Assembly: GCF_015594625.1 (NCBI RefSeq)
Contig: NZ_JADNRQ010000019.1
Location: 1 to 61,015, forward strand
Source of the DNA: Desulfallas sp. Bu1-1
GTDB taxonomy: Bacteria; Bacillota; Desulfotomaculia; Desulfotomaculales; Desulfallaceae
DNA: 61,015 nucleotides
Direction of reading: 5' to 3'
Part shown: positions 26,487-35,509 of the stretch, piece by piece
Numbering within the stretch: position 1 is the stretch's first letter
How the letters are laid out: each line of letters starts with the position of its first letter
Made by a program: the position numbers and the translations under genes
The notes under the pieces: generated by a model
What the model saw: only the letters and a program-made list of their open reading frames with translations
The model's database searches: none
Told to the model about the DNA's origin: nothing

Positions 26487-28399
26487 AGCATATCGTTATC
26501 GGTACGGCCGGTCACGTGGACCACGGAAAAACCGTGCTGGTCAAGGCCCTGACAGGTGTGGATACAGACAGGCTCAAAGAGGAAAAGGAAAGGGGCATCT
26601 CCATTGAACTGGGATTTGCCAAATTAAAATTACCCAGTGGTCATAACGCCGCCATTATTGATGTTCCGGGGCATGAACGGTTTATTAAAAACATGCTGGC
26701 CGGTGTCGGTGGTATTGACATCGTTATGCTCGTGGTGGCCGCGGACGAAGGAGTTATGCCGCAAACCCGGGAACACCTGGAAATTATCCAGTTACTGCAA
26801 ATAGATAAAGGCGTTGTGGTGATCACCAAAAAAGACCTGGTGGATGAGGAATGGCTTAGTCTTGTTCGAGAAGAACTTCAAGAATTCCTGCGCGGCACCG
26901 TACTTGAAAACGCCAGAGTAGTCGCTGTCTCTTCGGTCACCGGTGAGGGCCTGGATGAATTGCTCCACGTTATCGATGAACTGGTAGCCGGCGTCGATGA
27001 AAAAAAATCTTCCGGGCCGCCGCGTATGCCCGTGGACCGTGTTTTTTCCGTCGTCGGCTTCGGTACCGTTTCCACCGGCACCTTGCTTTCCGGGCAAATC
27101 CGCCCGGGGGACAATCTGCAAGTTTATCCCGGTGATACGGTTTCCCGCGTGCGCAACATTCATGTTCACGGCCAAAAGGTGGACATGGCCGAAGCGGGCC
27201 AGCGTGTCGCTGTCAACCTGTCCGGCGTGGAAACGGGCGACATCAAGCGCGGCAATGTTCTGGCGGCGCCGGGCAGTTTAAAGCCGTCTCACCGGTTGGA
27301 CGCCAGGATGAAGTTCCTACCCAGCGCCCCGAAGCCGTTAAAACACCGCGCCAGGGTCAGAGTCTATCTCGGCACCGCCGAAATACTGGGGCGGGTGGTT
27401 TTACTTGACCGGGAAGAATTGAAGCCCGGTGAAGACGCCTATGTTCAATTGCAACTGGAAGACCCCGTCGCCGCGGCCCGGGGCGACCATTTTGTAATCA
27501 GGTCCTATTCACCTATGCGCACTATCGGAGGGGGAACTGTGATTGACCCGGCCCCCGTAAAACACAAGCGCAACCGCAAGGAGGTCATAGAAGCACTGTC
27601 CACGGCGGAAAAAGGCACGCCTTCCGAATTGGTGGAACAATACCTTTTCACGACCGCGCGCCCGGTCCCCCTGCACCAGTTGGCTACCGGCGCGGGCATA
27701 AGCGAGGAAGAGGCCGGGAGCACCTTGCGGGAGCTACTGGATAACGACCGGGTGGTGAAACTCACCGCGGAAGGGGAAGATTATTATCTATCCGCCATGG
27801 TTCTGGCCCGATGGGAGCAAACAATCTTATCCGTTCTTAATGAATATCATCAAAAATATCCCCTGCGGGAAGGTTACCCCAAAGAAGAATTAAGATCCCG
27901 CTATTTCACGGTCCTGAATGCCAAGCAATTTCAAGTACTGGTTAATTACCTTGATCAGCGCGGCAAAGTGGCCGGCCGCGCCCAGAGCATCGCGTTAAGG
28001 GGGTTTGAACCCCAGCCCCCGCCGGAAATAAATGAAAAAATAAACCGTCTGGAAAAAATATTTTTGGAGAACGAATTCCAGCCGCCAACCTGGAGCGACG
28101 CCACTACCCGGGCGGGGATTAAAAATGCCGAAGCCCAGGAACTGCTGGGCTACCTGCTGGCCAGGGGCATACTGGTTAAACTGGCCGAAGGTATTTATCT
28201 TCACGGCAAAGCATTACGTAAAGCTGTTTCCCTGATCAAGGAACACCTGGAACAAAAGGGCGAGATTTCCCTGGGCGAGGTCAGAGATTTACTGCAAACA
28301 TCCCGTAAATATACGCTGCCGCTGCTGGAATACCTGGACAGGGAAAAAGTAACCCGCCGGGTCGGCGATATGCGCGTGGCCGGCAAATTCCTGACTTGA
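26483..28399 (+). CDS. selB: Selenocysteine-specific elongation factor
   Basis: 638 residues. GTPase that carries Sec-tRNA(Sec) to UGA codons marked by a SECIS hairpin. G1 GHVDHGKT (about residue 9), G3 DVPGHERF and G4 TKKDLVD are present, followed by the EF-Tu-like beta domains and four winged-helix repeats at the C-terminus (from about residue 380) that bind the mRNA hairpin. TTG start overlapping the selA stop by four bases. Length is normal. A methyltransferase gene follows after 14 bases. Confidence 0.95.
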   Translation: MKHIVIGTAGHVDHGKTVLVKALTGVDTDRLKEEKERGISIELGFAKLKLPSGHNAAIIDVPGHERFIKNMLAGVGGIDIVMLVVAADEGVMPQTREHLEIIQLLQIDKGVVVITKKDLVDEEWLSLVREELQEFLRGTVLENARVVAVSSVTGEGLDELLHVIDELVAGVDEKKSSGPPRMPVDRVFSVVGFGTVSTGTLLSGQIRPGDNLQVYPGDTVSRVRNIHVHGQKVDMAEAGQRVAVNLSGVETGDIKRGNVLAAPGSLKPSHRLDARMKFLPSAPKPLKHRARVRVYLGTAEILGRVVLLDREELKPGEDAYVQLQLEDPVAAARGDHFVIRSYSPMRTIGGGTVIDPAPVKHKRNRKEVIEALSTAEKGTPSELVEQYLFTTARPVPLHQLATGAGISEEEAGSTLRELLDNDRVVKLTAEGEDYYLSAMVLARWEQTILSVLNEYHQKYPLREGYPKEELRSRYFTVLNAKQFQVLVNYLDQRGKVAGRAQSIALRGFEPQPPPEINEKINRLEKIFLENEFQPPTWSDATTRAGIKNAEAQELLGYLLARGILVKLAEGIYLHGKALRKAVSLIKEHLEQKGEISLGEVRDLLQTSRKYTLPLLEYLDREKVTRRVGDMRVAGKFLT

Positions 28400-28413
28400 A
28401 CAAGAGGTGACTC

Positions 28414-29544
28414 ATGTCCCGGTTGGAGGAAATAATCAAGAAAGACATTAAATCAAACGGACCGGTGACATTTGCCCGTTTCATGGAGGCGGCCCTGTAC
28501 CACCCCCGGTACGGTTATTATACCTCCGCTGAAAACCCCATTGGCCGGCAAGGCGATTTTTACACCGCGCCCACCGCAAGCCCGCTATTCGGTGCCATGT
28601 TGGCCCGCCAGTTCCATGAAATGTGGCGTTTGGCCGGCCGCCCCGCACACTGGGTGCTGGTTGAATACGGCCCCGGTACCGGCGTGTTGGCCAGGGACGT
28701 TGTTGACGCGGCGGCCCGGGATCACCCTGAATTTTACGAGCACTTGGAATATTACCTGGTTGAAATCAGCGCCAAACTAAGGGAAAAACAGCGGAACGAG
28801 CTGGCTTCCAGCGCGGCCGCCGCCACAAAGTGCAAGTGGGCCGGCAGCCTGGATGAAATAAGGTCTTCCGGCCAAAGTATCGGTTGTGTTTTTGCCAATG
28901 AACTGGTGGATGCTTTCCCGGTGCACCTGGTGAAAAAAAATAACCACAGCCTGCGGGAGTTATACGTGGACATCCAGGATGACTGTTTCTATTTCCTGGA
29001 AGGCCCCCTTTCAAGAACTGAACTGGCCGGTTACTTTAAAATGCAGCATGTCGAGCTGGCCCCCGGCCAAAGGGCTGAAGTCAACCTGCAGGCCAGAGAC
29101 TGGCTGGCCCATGTGGCCGCCGGCTTGAGCAAGGGATTCCTGCTAATTATTGATTACGGCTTGACCGCGCCGGAAATGTACAGCCCGCAGCGTTTTAACG
29201 GCACGCTGCGCTGTTTCCGCAGACACCGCCTGGTGGAAGACCCGCTGGTCAACCCCGGCGGGCAAGATATAACGGCGCACGTCAATTTTACGGCTCTGGC
29301 CATCTGGGGCCGGGAACTGGATCTTACAAAACTGGGTTTGGTCACTCAACCAAGGTTCTTGTTAAATCTCGGAATTTTGGATACGTTAAAGGAACACTCT
29401 GATTATACTTCCTCACCCGAAGTATTGAAAAAAACCGGGGCTATAAAACAACTGGTGTTGCCCGGCGGCATGGGCAATATTTTTAAAGTGCTGGCATTTT
29501 GCAAGGGGTTTGACCATTTGCCTGGTTTAACCGGTTTAAAATAA
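28414..29544 (+). CDS. MidA/NDUFAF7-like SAM-dependent methyltransferase (DUF185)
   Basis: 376 residues. YGYYTSAENPIGRQGDFYTAPTASPLFG is the hallmark opening of this family; the AdoMet loop is VEYGPGTGVLARD (about residue 81), then CVFANELVDAFPVH and LLIIDYG. The mitochondrial relative dimethylates an arginine of complex I subunit NDUFS2; the bacterial target is not known. ATG with AAGAGGTGA upstream, 14 bases after selB, so likely co-transcribed with it. Confidence 0.88.
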   Translation: MSRLEEIIKKDIKSNGPVTFARFMEAALYHPRYGYYTSAENPIGRQGDFYTAPTASPLFGAMLARQFHEMWRLAGRPAHWVLVEYGPGTGVLARDVVDAAARDHPEFYEHLEYYLVEISAKLREKQRNELASSAAAATKCKWAGSLDEIRSSGQSIGCVFANELVDAFPVHLVKKNNHSLRELYVDIQDDCFYFLEGPLSRTELAGYFKMQHVELAPGQRAEVNLQARDWLAHVAAGLSKGFLLIIDYGLTAPEMYSPQRFNGTLRCFRRHRLVEDPLVNPGGQDITAHVNFTALAIWGRELDLTKLGLVTQPRFLLNLGILDTLKEHSDYTSSPEVLKKTGAIKQLVLPGGMGNIFKVLAFCKGFDHLPGLTGLK

Positions 29545-29571
29545 TAATGAATCACCATAAGGAGGTCAAAT

Positions 29572-29958
29572 ATGCTTGAGCTTTATCGAACCCAAACCGG
29601 CCTACCTCCGTTTCAAATTCACCTTTTGGTCACTTCCACCAAATCCGGCTTAATCGTTCAATTACTTGGAGGGGATAAACCGCATGTCGGCGCCACGGTA
29701 ATCACCCACCCCAGGCCAAGCCTGGTACCCGGGGGCGGAACAAGTTGCAATTCCATAGTCATTCCCGAACTGGGACACAAGGAAGATGAACTGGCCAAAC
29801 CGCTGGCGGAAAAAATCGCGGTTGCATTAAATTGCACCGTTGTACTGGTGGCGGGTATTCATGTGGAAAACGCAGGCAGGGAGGGAATAGATAAAATTAA
29901 ACTAATATGCCGGCAATTGGTGGAAGATTTTCTAAATCAAACCTCGGCAGGTAAATAA
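29572..29958 (+). CDS. Small protein resembling prenylated-flavin chaperone LpdD
   Basis: 128 residues. The pattern LLGGDKPHVGATVITHPR followed by VIPELGHKEDELAKPLAEKIA and VLVAGIHVENAG resembles the LpdD family, small subunits/chaperones of UbiD-type decarboxylases that handle prenylated FMN. If so, it may help mature the UbiD enzyme of the menaquinone operon 11 kb upstream. ATG with AAGGAGG. I recognise the pattern by memory only; the assignment is tentative. Confidence 0.55.
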   Translation: MLELYRTQTGLPPFQIHLLVTSTKSGLIVQLLGGDKPHVGATVITHPRPSLVPGGGTSCNSIVIPELGHKEDELAKPLAEKIAVALNCTVVLVAGIHVENAGREGIDKIKLICRQLVEDFLNQTSAGK

Positions 29959-30014
29959 ACCTTCGTAAAATAGCAATACATTGGGGCAAAATAAGAGCAG
30001 GAGGTGTTTGAATC

Positions 30015-30194
30015 TTGTCAAAATCATTTAGCTCCGGAAGCAGTTCCAGCTCCAGCTCCAGTTCGGTCGACCCCAAAACCGGGTGCGCATCAACCAGATG
30101 CCCGAAGGATGATTCATTAGCCGGCAAATCTGATAGTCGCACTGCGGTGGAAGACTTGGAAATGGGAAGCGATTACCAGGAAGAGGATATTTAA
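30015..30194 (+). CDS. Small serine-rich protein
   Basis: 59 residues from a TTG start seven bases after AGGAGGTG. The N-terminus is a run of serines (SSGSSSSSSSSS), followed by a C-x5-C pair (GCASTRCPKD) and an acidic tail ending YQEEDI. No family recognised. The strong ribosome site and the terminator immediately after the stop argue that it is a real gene and not chance. The serine run uses mixed AGC/TCC/AGT codons in a near-repeat, which can expand or shrink. Confidence 0.6.
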   Translation: MSKSFSSGSSSSSSSSSVDPKTGCASTRCPKDDSLAGKSDSRTAVEDLEMGSDYQEEDI

Positions 30195-30226
30195 AAAATA
30201 CGGGGTTGATAGCCCCGTATTTTTTC
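30193..30226 (+). terminator. Rho-independent terminator after the serine-rich gene
   Basis: AAAAAATACGGGG pairs with CCCCGTATTTTTT around TTGATAG; a long uninterrupted stem with a T tail. Confidence 0.85.
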
Positions 30227-30290
30227 TTGACTTGGCACATATAACCCTAATATAAATAAGTAAACCACTGTTTACCTGGAGGTGTCCAAT

Positions 30291-30773
30291 ATGGGCGTAT
30301 TGGCCATGACCCTGGCCATTATCTGTTTTATCGCCGGCCTTGCCGGTTCCGTACTGCCGGTTTTACCCGGGGCGATATTAATTTGGGCCGGCATGCTGGT
30401 TTACGGGATTCTTACCAAGTTTACCACGCTGAACACCTTCTTTTTTATCGGCCAGGCGCTGGCGGTGTCCCTTGTCTATGCGGTCGATTATTTGGTCGGC
30501 ATGGTGGGGGTGAAAAAATTCGGCGGCTCCCGCAACGCCGTTTATGGCAGTTTTGCCGGTGCCATTCTCGGCATTATTATCATGGGTCCCGCCGGCATCA
30601 TTTTCGGCCCTTTCATCGGGGCAATTGTTGGGGAGTTGCTGAACAAGCAAAAACTGAACATTGCCGTCCGATCCGGTATCGGCACCCTGGTGGGTTTGCT
30701 CGGCGGTACCCTGGTGAAGCTGGTGATTGAAGCAGCCATGATCTTCTGGTTTTTCTGGGCCGTGTTGGTCTAA
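30291..30773 (+). CDS. DUF456 family membrane protein
   Basis: 160 residues with about five membrane helices and many small residues. VLPVLPGAILIWAGMLVYG, KKFGGSRNAVYGSFAGAILG and GPAGIIFGPFIGAIVGELL are the glycine-rich DUF456 signatures. Function is unknown for the family. The ATG at 30291 is used because GGAGGTG lies just upstream; a GTG nine bases earlier falls within the ribosome site itself. Confidence 0.85.
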   Translation: MGVLAMTLAIICFIAGLAGSVLPVLPGAILIWAGMLVYGILTKFTTLNTFFFIGQALAVSLVYAVDYLVGMVGVKKFGGSRNAVYGSFAGAILGIIIMGPAGIIFGPFIGAIVGELLNKQKLNIAVRSGIGTLVGLLGGTLVKLVIEAAMIFWFFWAVLV

Positions 30774-30940
30774 TCCTGCTCCGCAAACTCCTCTCCCAGC
30801 GGCCCGCCGGCCTCATTCAGCTGGAAACCGCACAGGTCCTTGTTTTTTCTTCTTGCATCCCGCAGTACCTCTTCACCGGTTTCCTCCGAGTCAATTCTGT
30901 TTTGTACCTGGCTGGTAAAGTTCTTTTGATCACCCGGCAT
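30770..30940 (-). CDS. Small hydrophilic protein of unknown function
   Basis: 56 residues, from ATG (minus strand, 30940) with CGAGGTGA eight bases upstream. The sequence is acidic and polar (begins MPGDQKNFTSQVQNRIDSEE, ends GEEFAEQD) with one Cys, and is predicted helical. It reads toward rnhA's upstream neighbour on the opposite strand of DUF456 and overlaps that stop by four bases. No family recognised. Codon use and the ribosome site support coding. Confidence 0.6.
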   Translation of the reverse strand: MPGDQKNFTSQVQNRIDSEETGEEVLRDARRKNKDLCGFQLNEAGGPLGEEFAEQD

Positions 30941-31001
30941 AAAAAATCACCTCGAGAATATTATTTGACGCAACCCCAACAGATATCCGGGCAATCCCGG
31001 T

Positions 31002-31469
31002 TTATTCAACCTGGTTATCCTTCAACCGGGGACCTTTGTTTATGGCTTCCACGGCCAGCCTGTCACACCGGTTGTTGTATTCGTTGTCGGCATGGCCTTT
31101 AACCCAAACCCACCGCACATCGTGCTTGCCGGCCAGTTGCAAAATTTTTTCCCACAAGTCCACGTTTTTGGCGCGTTCCTTGTCGTTGCGCATCCAACCC
31201 CGGGAACGCCACCTGTTAACCCATCCCCTGGTCATAGCGTCAACGATATACTTACTATCGGAATATATGGTTACTTTACATGGTTCTTTTAAACTTTCCA
31301 GCCCCTTGATCACGGCCATCAATTCCATGCGGTTGTTGGTGGTATTATCATAGGCACCCGACAATTCCTTCTCATACGGTCCATACTTTAAGATAGTACC
31401 GTAACCGCCCGGGCCCGGATTGCCGCTGCAGGCCCCATCGGTATAAATCTCTACCTCTTTTATTTCCAT
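31002..31469 (-). CDS. rnhA: Ribonuclease HI
   Basis: 155 residues from the ATG at 31469 (a GTG one codon earlier is possible). It degrades RNA in RNA-DNA hybrids. The catalytic acidic residues are visible: D in [13 protein letters not shown] in [11 protein letters not shown] in IYSDSKYI and D in CDRLAVEA; the basic protrusion ([21 protein letters not shown]) is also there, as in the E. coli type. Transcribed away from the BMP operon. Confidence 0.95.
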   Translation of the reverse strand: MEIKEVEIYTDGACSGNPGPGGYGTILKYGPYEKELSGAYDNTTNNRMELMAVIKGLESLKEPCKVTIYSDSKYIVDAMTRGWVNRWRSRGWMRNDKERAKNVDLWEKILQLAGKHDVRWVWVKGHADNEYNNRCDRLAVEAINKGPRLKDNQVE

Positions 31470-31692
31470 CACCCTACCCTATACAACATTGCCCGGTAAT
31501 TTTATCACGCCTGTTAATATCCGGCAATATTAATTCAATTATTGCACTCGTGTTTTTTTGTCGATCCAGGCAGGATTTTATTGTAGAAGCAAGAATAAAA
31601 TCTAGGTGCATTTTTCATTTTAATTCCGATCATGGGGACGGGAGGGATGGTATTTTTTCTTTTTATTATTTTTTTAGGAGGAGGTATACATT

Positions 31693-32838
31693 TTGAAAAA
31701 GTTTAATTTTAAAGTTTTGCTGGCACTGGCAACGGTGTTGCTTATATCCATGCTGGTCGCGGGATGCGGCGGAAACAGTGCAAAAGAACAGCCCGCCAGC
31801 CAGTCGGAAGGGGAAAAACTAAAAGTTGGCTTTGTTTACATCGGACCGGTGGACGACGGAGGCTGGACCACAGCCCACGAACAGGCCCGCCAGTACCTGG
31901 AAAAGGAATTGCCCTATGTTGATGCCAGTGATTATGTGGAAAACGTGCCCGAGAATCCAAATGATGCCGAGCGGGTAATCACCCAACTGGTCGAACAGGG
32001 CAACAAGATCATCTTTACCACCAGTTTCGGATACATGGATCCCACCATCAAAGTAGCCCAAAAATATCCCGACGTTAAATTCCTTCATTGCTCAGGGGTT
32101 AAAACCGCTGAAAATGTGGGGACGTACTTCGGCAGGATGTACCAGGCCCGCTATCTCTCCGGGCTTGTCGCCGGTAAAGCCACCAAGACCAATATTATCG
32201 GTTACGTGGCTGCATACCCGATTCCCGAAGTGATTCGCGGTATCAACGCTTTCACCCTGGGTGTAAGAAAGGTCAACCCGGAAGCCAAGGTCAAGGTGGT
32301 CTGGATCAATACCTGGGTTGACGCCGCCCAGGCCAAAGATGCCGCCGTGGCATTACTGGATGCGGGAGCGGACGTAATTGCCCAGCACCATGACGCTCCG
32401 GGCCCGCAGCAGGCGGCTGAAGCGGCCGGTAAGTTCGGGGTGGGTTACAACAGCGATATGAGCAAAATCGCGCCCAAGGCAGTGTTGACTTCGCCGGTAT
32501 GGAACTGGGGCCCCTACTACGTGGAAACTGTGAAGGCCATTAAGGAAGGCACCTGGGACAGCACGCCCAAGTATGGCAGCTTTACTTACTGGGGTGGTTT
32601 GAAAGAGGGCGTAGTGGGACTGGCTCCGTTTGGTCCCATGGTGTCGGAAGAAACCAAGCAACTGGTGGAACAGGAAAAACAGCGCATCATCAGCGGTGAA
32701 TGGGATGTTTTCACCGGCCCCATCAAGGATCAAAAAGGAGAAATCAAGGTGCCGGACGGCCAGAAGCTGTCTGACCAGGAATTGATTGAAATGATGTGGT
32801 TTGTTGAAGGTGTTGAGGGAACTATTCCTCAAAATTAA
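31693..32838 (+). CDS. BMP/PnrA-type nucleoside-binding lipoprotein
   Basis: 381 residues. A lipoprotein signal with lipobox LVAGC (Cys about 25) anchors it outside the membrane. The body KVGFVYIGPVDDGGWTTAHE and FGYMDPTIKVAQKYPDVKFLHCSG is typical of the basic-membrane-protein family, whose members bind purine nucleosides. TTG start with GGAGGAGG upstream. First gene of an importer operon that ends with xanthine phosphoribosyltransferase, which supports a purine substrate. A perfect 12-bp hairpin separates it from the ATPase gene. Confidence 0.9.
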   Translation: MKKFNFKVLLALATVLLISMLVAGCGGNSAKEQPASQSEGEKLKVGFVYIGPVDDGGWTTAHEQARQYLEKELPYVDASDYVENVPENPNDAERVITQLVEQGNKIIFTTSFGYMDPTIKVAQKYPDVKFLHCSGVKTAENVGTYFGRMYQARYLSGLVAGKATKTNIIGYVAAYPIPEVIRGINAFTLGVRKVNPEAKVKVVWINTWVDAAQAKDAAVALLDAGADVIAQHHDAPGPQQAAEAAGKFGVGYNSDMSKIAPKAVLTSPVWNWGPYYVETVKAIKEGTWDSTPKYGSFTYWGGLKEGVVGLAPFGPMVSEETKQLVEQEKQRIISGEWDVFTGPIKDQKGEIKVPDGQKLSDQELIEMMWFVEGVEGTIPQN

Positions 32839-32851
32839 TCACCACTATTCC

Positions 32852-32880
32852 GGTTGCTGGCAGGAACACTGCCAGCAACC
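32852..32880 (+). promoter_or_regulatory. Intercistronic mRNA hairpin after the binding-protein gene
   Basis: GGTTGCTGGCAG pairs perfectly with CTGCCAGCAACC around GAACA, with no T run. In ABC operons such hairpins protect the upstream mRNA, giving more binding protein than ATPase and permease. Confidence 0.6.
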
Positions 32881-32900
32881 ACTGCTAAGGGGCTAAAGTA

Positions 32901-34424
32901 ATGCAGGAAACTTACCTGGTTGAGCTAAAAAATATTACCAAAAGATTTCCCGGTGTGACCGCCAACGATAAAGTGAATTTCAATGTCCGGAAGGGCGAAA
33001 TTCACGTGTTGCTGGGGGAAAACGGCTCGGGTAAAAGCACGCTCATGTCGATTTTATCCGGCCTGTACCGGCCGGATGAGGGTGAAATCATCGTCCGCGG
33101 CATCAAGATGGTTTTTCGCTCGCCCAGAAACGCGATCAGCGCCGGTATCGGCATGGTGCACCAGCATTTTAAATTAATCGATTCTTTTTCCGTGGCCGAA
33201 AACGTAATCCTGGGCGACGATCGCACCGCGCCCGTTTTAAATATCAAGGACGTTGAAAACAACCTGGCGCAGCTGTCCGCGCGCTACGGATTAGATATAA
33301 ACCCGTCCTCCATGGTCTGGCAGCTCTCCGTCGGCGAAAAGCAACGGGTGGAAATAGTGAAAATGTTATACCGCGGTTCCCAGGTGTTGATTCTGGATGA
33401 ACCAACCGCCGTCCTGACACCGCAGGAGGCGGACAAACTTTTTAGAAACCTCAGGGAAATGGCCGGGACGGGCCGGGGTATAGTGGTGATCACCCACAAG
33501 CTGAACGAGGTAATGGAAATTGCCGACAGGGTTACCGTATTGCGCCGGGGCAAGGCAGTGGCCACCCTGGAGCGGGGGCAGTTCAACCGCACCGATCTGG
33601 CCTGGCTGATGGTGGGTCAGGACGTCGTGCTGCAAAACAAGAAAAAATCCCCGCCAGGTCAAAGGAAGGTTCTGGAATTAAAGGGGGTTGGTTGTTTAAA
33701 CGATCTTGGACGGAACTGCCTGCAAGATGTAAGTTTTACCGTTCACCAGGGTGAAATTTTTGGCATCGCCGGGGTGGCGGGCAACGGCCAGCGGGAACTG
33801 GCCGAGGTAATCGCGGGGCTACGGCGCGCAACAGAAGGCAGCATCATCGTCAACGGTACCGACATTACCGGTTTTTCCCCCCGCCGGGTCATTGACCATG
33901 GTGTCGCCCTGGTACCGGAAGATCGTTTAGGCACAGGGCTGATCCCGAACATGGGCGCCGTGGACAACCTGGTGTTAAAAGATTACCGCCGGCGGGAGAT
34001 GAGCAGGGGTCCTTTCCTCAACCGCCGCAAGGCCTATGAAAAAGTAAAACAACTGGTGAATCGTTTTGAAATCAAACTGAGCAGCCTTGACGCCCCGGTC
34101 AAGCTGATGTCCGGCGGCAACCTGCAGAGGTTGCTTTTGGCCCGGGAGATTACCTCCAACCCGAAATTATTAATCGCCGTCTACCCGGTGCGCGGGTTGG
34201 ACATCAAAGCCACCGAGGCCGTGCACAACCTGTTACTGGAACAACGGGAGAGGGGTATGGCCATTTTATTGATCTCCGAGGACCTGGAAGAAATATTTAA
34301 ATTAAGCGACCGTATCGGCGTGCTTTGCGGCGGCCGCATCACTGGAATTATCCCCTCGGAAATGACTGACATAGAGGAAATCGGCCTTTTGATGATGGGT
34401 GGAACAGGAGAAATGGTGTTATGA
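32901..34424 (+). CDS. Nucleoside ABC transporter, double ATP-binding protein
   Basis: 507 residues with two ABC domains. The first has Walker A GENGSGKST, a variant signature LSVGEKQR and Walker B LILDEPTAVL. The second has a degenerate Walker A (GVAGNGQRE), LMSGGNLQR and PVRGLD in place of DEPT, which is usual for the second half of nucleoside/ribose-type ATPases. It powers import through the two permeases that follow. ATG start; four-base overlap with the first permease. Confidence 0.92.
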   Translation: MQETYLVELKNITKRFPGVTANDKVNFNVRKGEIHVLLGENGSGKSTLMSILSGLYRPDEGEIIVRGIKMVFRSPRNAISAGIGMVHQHFKLIDSFSVAENVILGDDRTAPVLNIKDVENNLAQLSARYGLDINPSSMVWQLSVGEKQRVEIVKMLYRGSQVLILDEPTAVLTPQEADKLFRNLREMAGTGRGIVVITHKLNEVMEIADRVTVLRRGKAVATLERGQFNRTDLAWLMVGQDVVLQNKKKSPPGQRKVLELKGVGCLNDLGRNCLQDVSFTVHQGEIFGIAGVAGNGQRELAEVIAGLRRATEGSIIVNGTDITGFSPRRVIDHGVALVPEDRLGTGLIPNMGAVDNLVLKDYRRREMSRGPFLNRRKAYEKVKQLVNRFEIKLSSLDAPVKLMSGGNLQRLLLAREITSNPKLLIAVYPVRGLDIKATEAVHNLLLEQRERGMAILLISEDLEEIFKLSDRIGVLCGGRITGIIPSEMTDIEEIGLLMMGGTGEMVL

Positions 34425-35509
34425 TATTGCCCGGTTACGTAATTGAAAAAAGGTTGACCCCTTCATCAACCGCATATGTAATTATCCCTATTTTATCCAT
34501 TATTCTTGCCCTGGCTGCCGGTGCAATATTTCTGGAATTATCCGGACGTAATTGTTTCGAAATATACAGCCGCATGTTTTCCGGTGCATTCGGTTCCCGT
34601 TACGGCTTGTCGGAAACGGTGGTTAAAGCCATACCCCTTACTCTCACCGGCATTGGCGTAGCGCTGGCTTTTCGGATGCAATTATGGAATATTGGTGGCG
34701 AGGGCCAGCTGTATATGGGCGCTTTTGCGGCGACATGGGTCGCTTTAACCTTTCCCGGTGGAAGCGGCTGGTGGGTCTTGCCCACCATGGTGCTGCTGGG
34801 CATGCTGGCCGGGGGTTTGTGGGCGCTCATACCAGCCATACCCAGGGCAATCTGGGGGGTTAATGAAATTATTACCACCCTGATGTTGAACTACGTGGCC
34901 ATATTCTGGGTGGATTATCTTGTTTTCGGTCCCTGGAAGGATCCCAACGGTTTCAATTTCCCCATGACCGCACAGTTTTCGCCCGGTGCGATTTTACCCG
35001 CCCTGGGAAATTCACGCATTCATGCCGGTTTGTTTTTCGGTTTGGCTTTAACCGTAATTTTTTATTTAATCATATACCACACCCGCTGGGGCTACGAAAT
35101 CAGGGTAACCGGAGAAAATCCCAACTCCGCGCATTATGCCGGCATGAACTCTAAAAGGAATATCATGCTGGTGATGTTTTTCAGCGGCGCCATCTGCGGG
35201 CTGGCCGGTATGTCCGAAGTGGCGGGCATTGCCGGGCGTCTCCAACAAGGCCTCAGCCCCGGTTACGGCTTCACGGCGATAATCATTGCCTGGTTAAGCA
35301 GGCTCAACCCGTTTGCAATCGTTATTGTCGCATTCTTATTTGCTGGTTTGCAGGTGGGTGGATACATTGTACAAACCAGTGGCATCCCTTCCTCCATGGT
35401 AACCATGCTTCAGGGCTTGCTTCTGTTCTTTGTACTGGGGGGCGAGTTGCTCACCAATTACACGATAAAGAGGATGCCCGCAAATCCCTCGGGAGATGAT
35501 ATGCGATGA
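34421..35509 (+). CDS. Nucleoside ABC transporter permease 1
   Basis: 362 residues with about nine membrane helices. IWNIGGEGQLYMGAF-like sequence (LWNIGGEGQLYMGA) and the coupling-loop motif VTGENPNSAHYAGMNSKRN mark the BMP-transporter permease family. Forms a heterodimeric channel with the next gene, overlapping it by four bases. Confidence 0.9.
   Translation: MILPGYVIEKRLTPSSTAYVIIPILSIILALAAGAIFLELSGRNCFEIYSRMFSGAFGSRYGLSETVVKAIPLTLTGIGVALAFRMQLWNIGGEGQLYMGAFAATWVALTFPGGSGWWVLPTMVLLGMLAGGLWALIPAIPRAIWGVNEIITTLMLNYVAIFWVDYLVFGPWKDPNGFNFPMTAQFSPGAILPALGNSRIHAGLFFGLALTVIFYLIIYHTRWGYEIRVTGENPNSAHYAGMNSKRNIMLVMFFSGAICGLAGMSEVAGIAGRLQQGLSPGYGFTAIIIAWLSRLNPFAIVIVAFLFAGLQVGGYIVQTSGIPSSMVTMLQGLLLFFVLGGELLTNYTIKRMPANPSGDDMR

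Noticed and set aside
31473-31692. Purine riboswitch expected before the nucleoside importer-xpt operon
   Set aside because: The conserved purine-aptamer core was not found. Only a GATTTTATT/AATAAAATC hairpin and a T-rich stretch are present.
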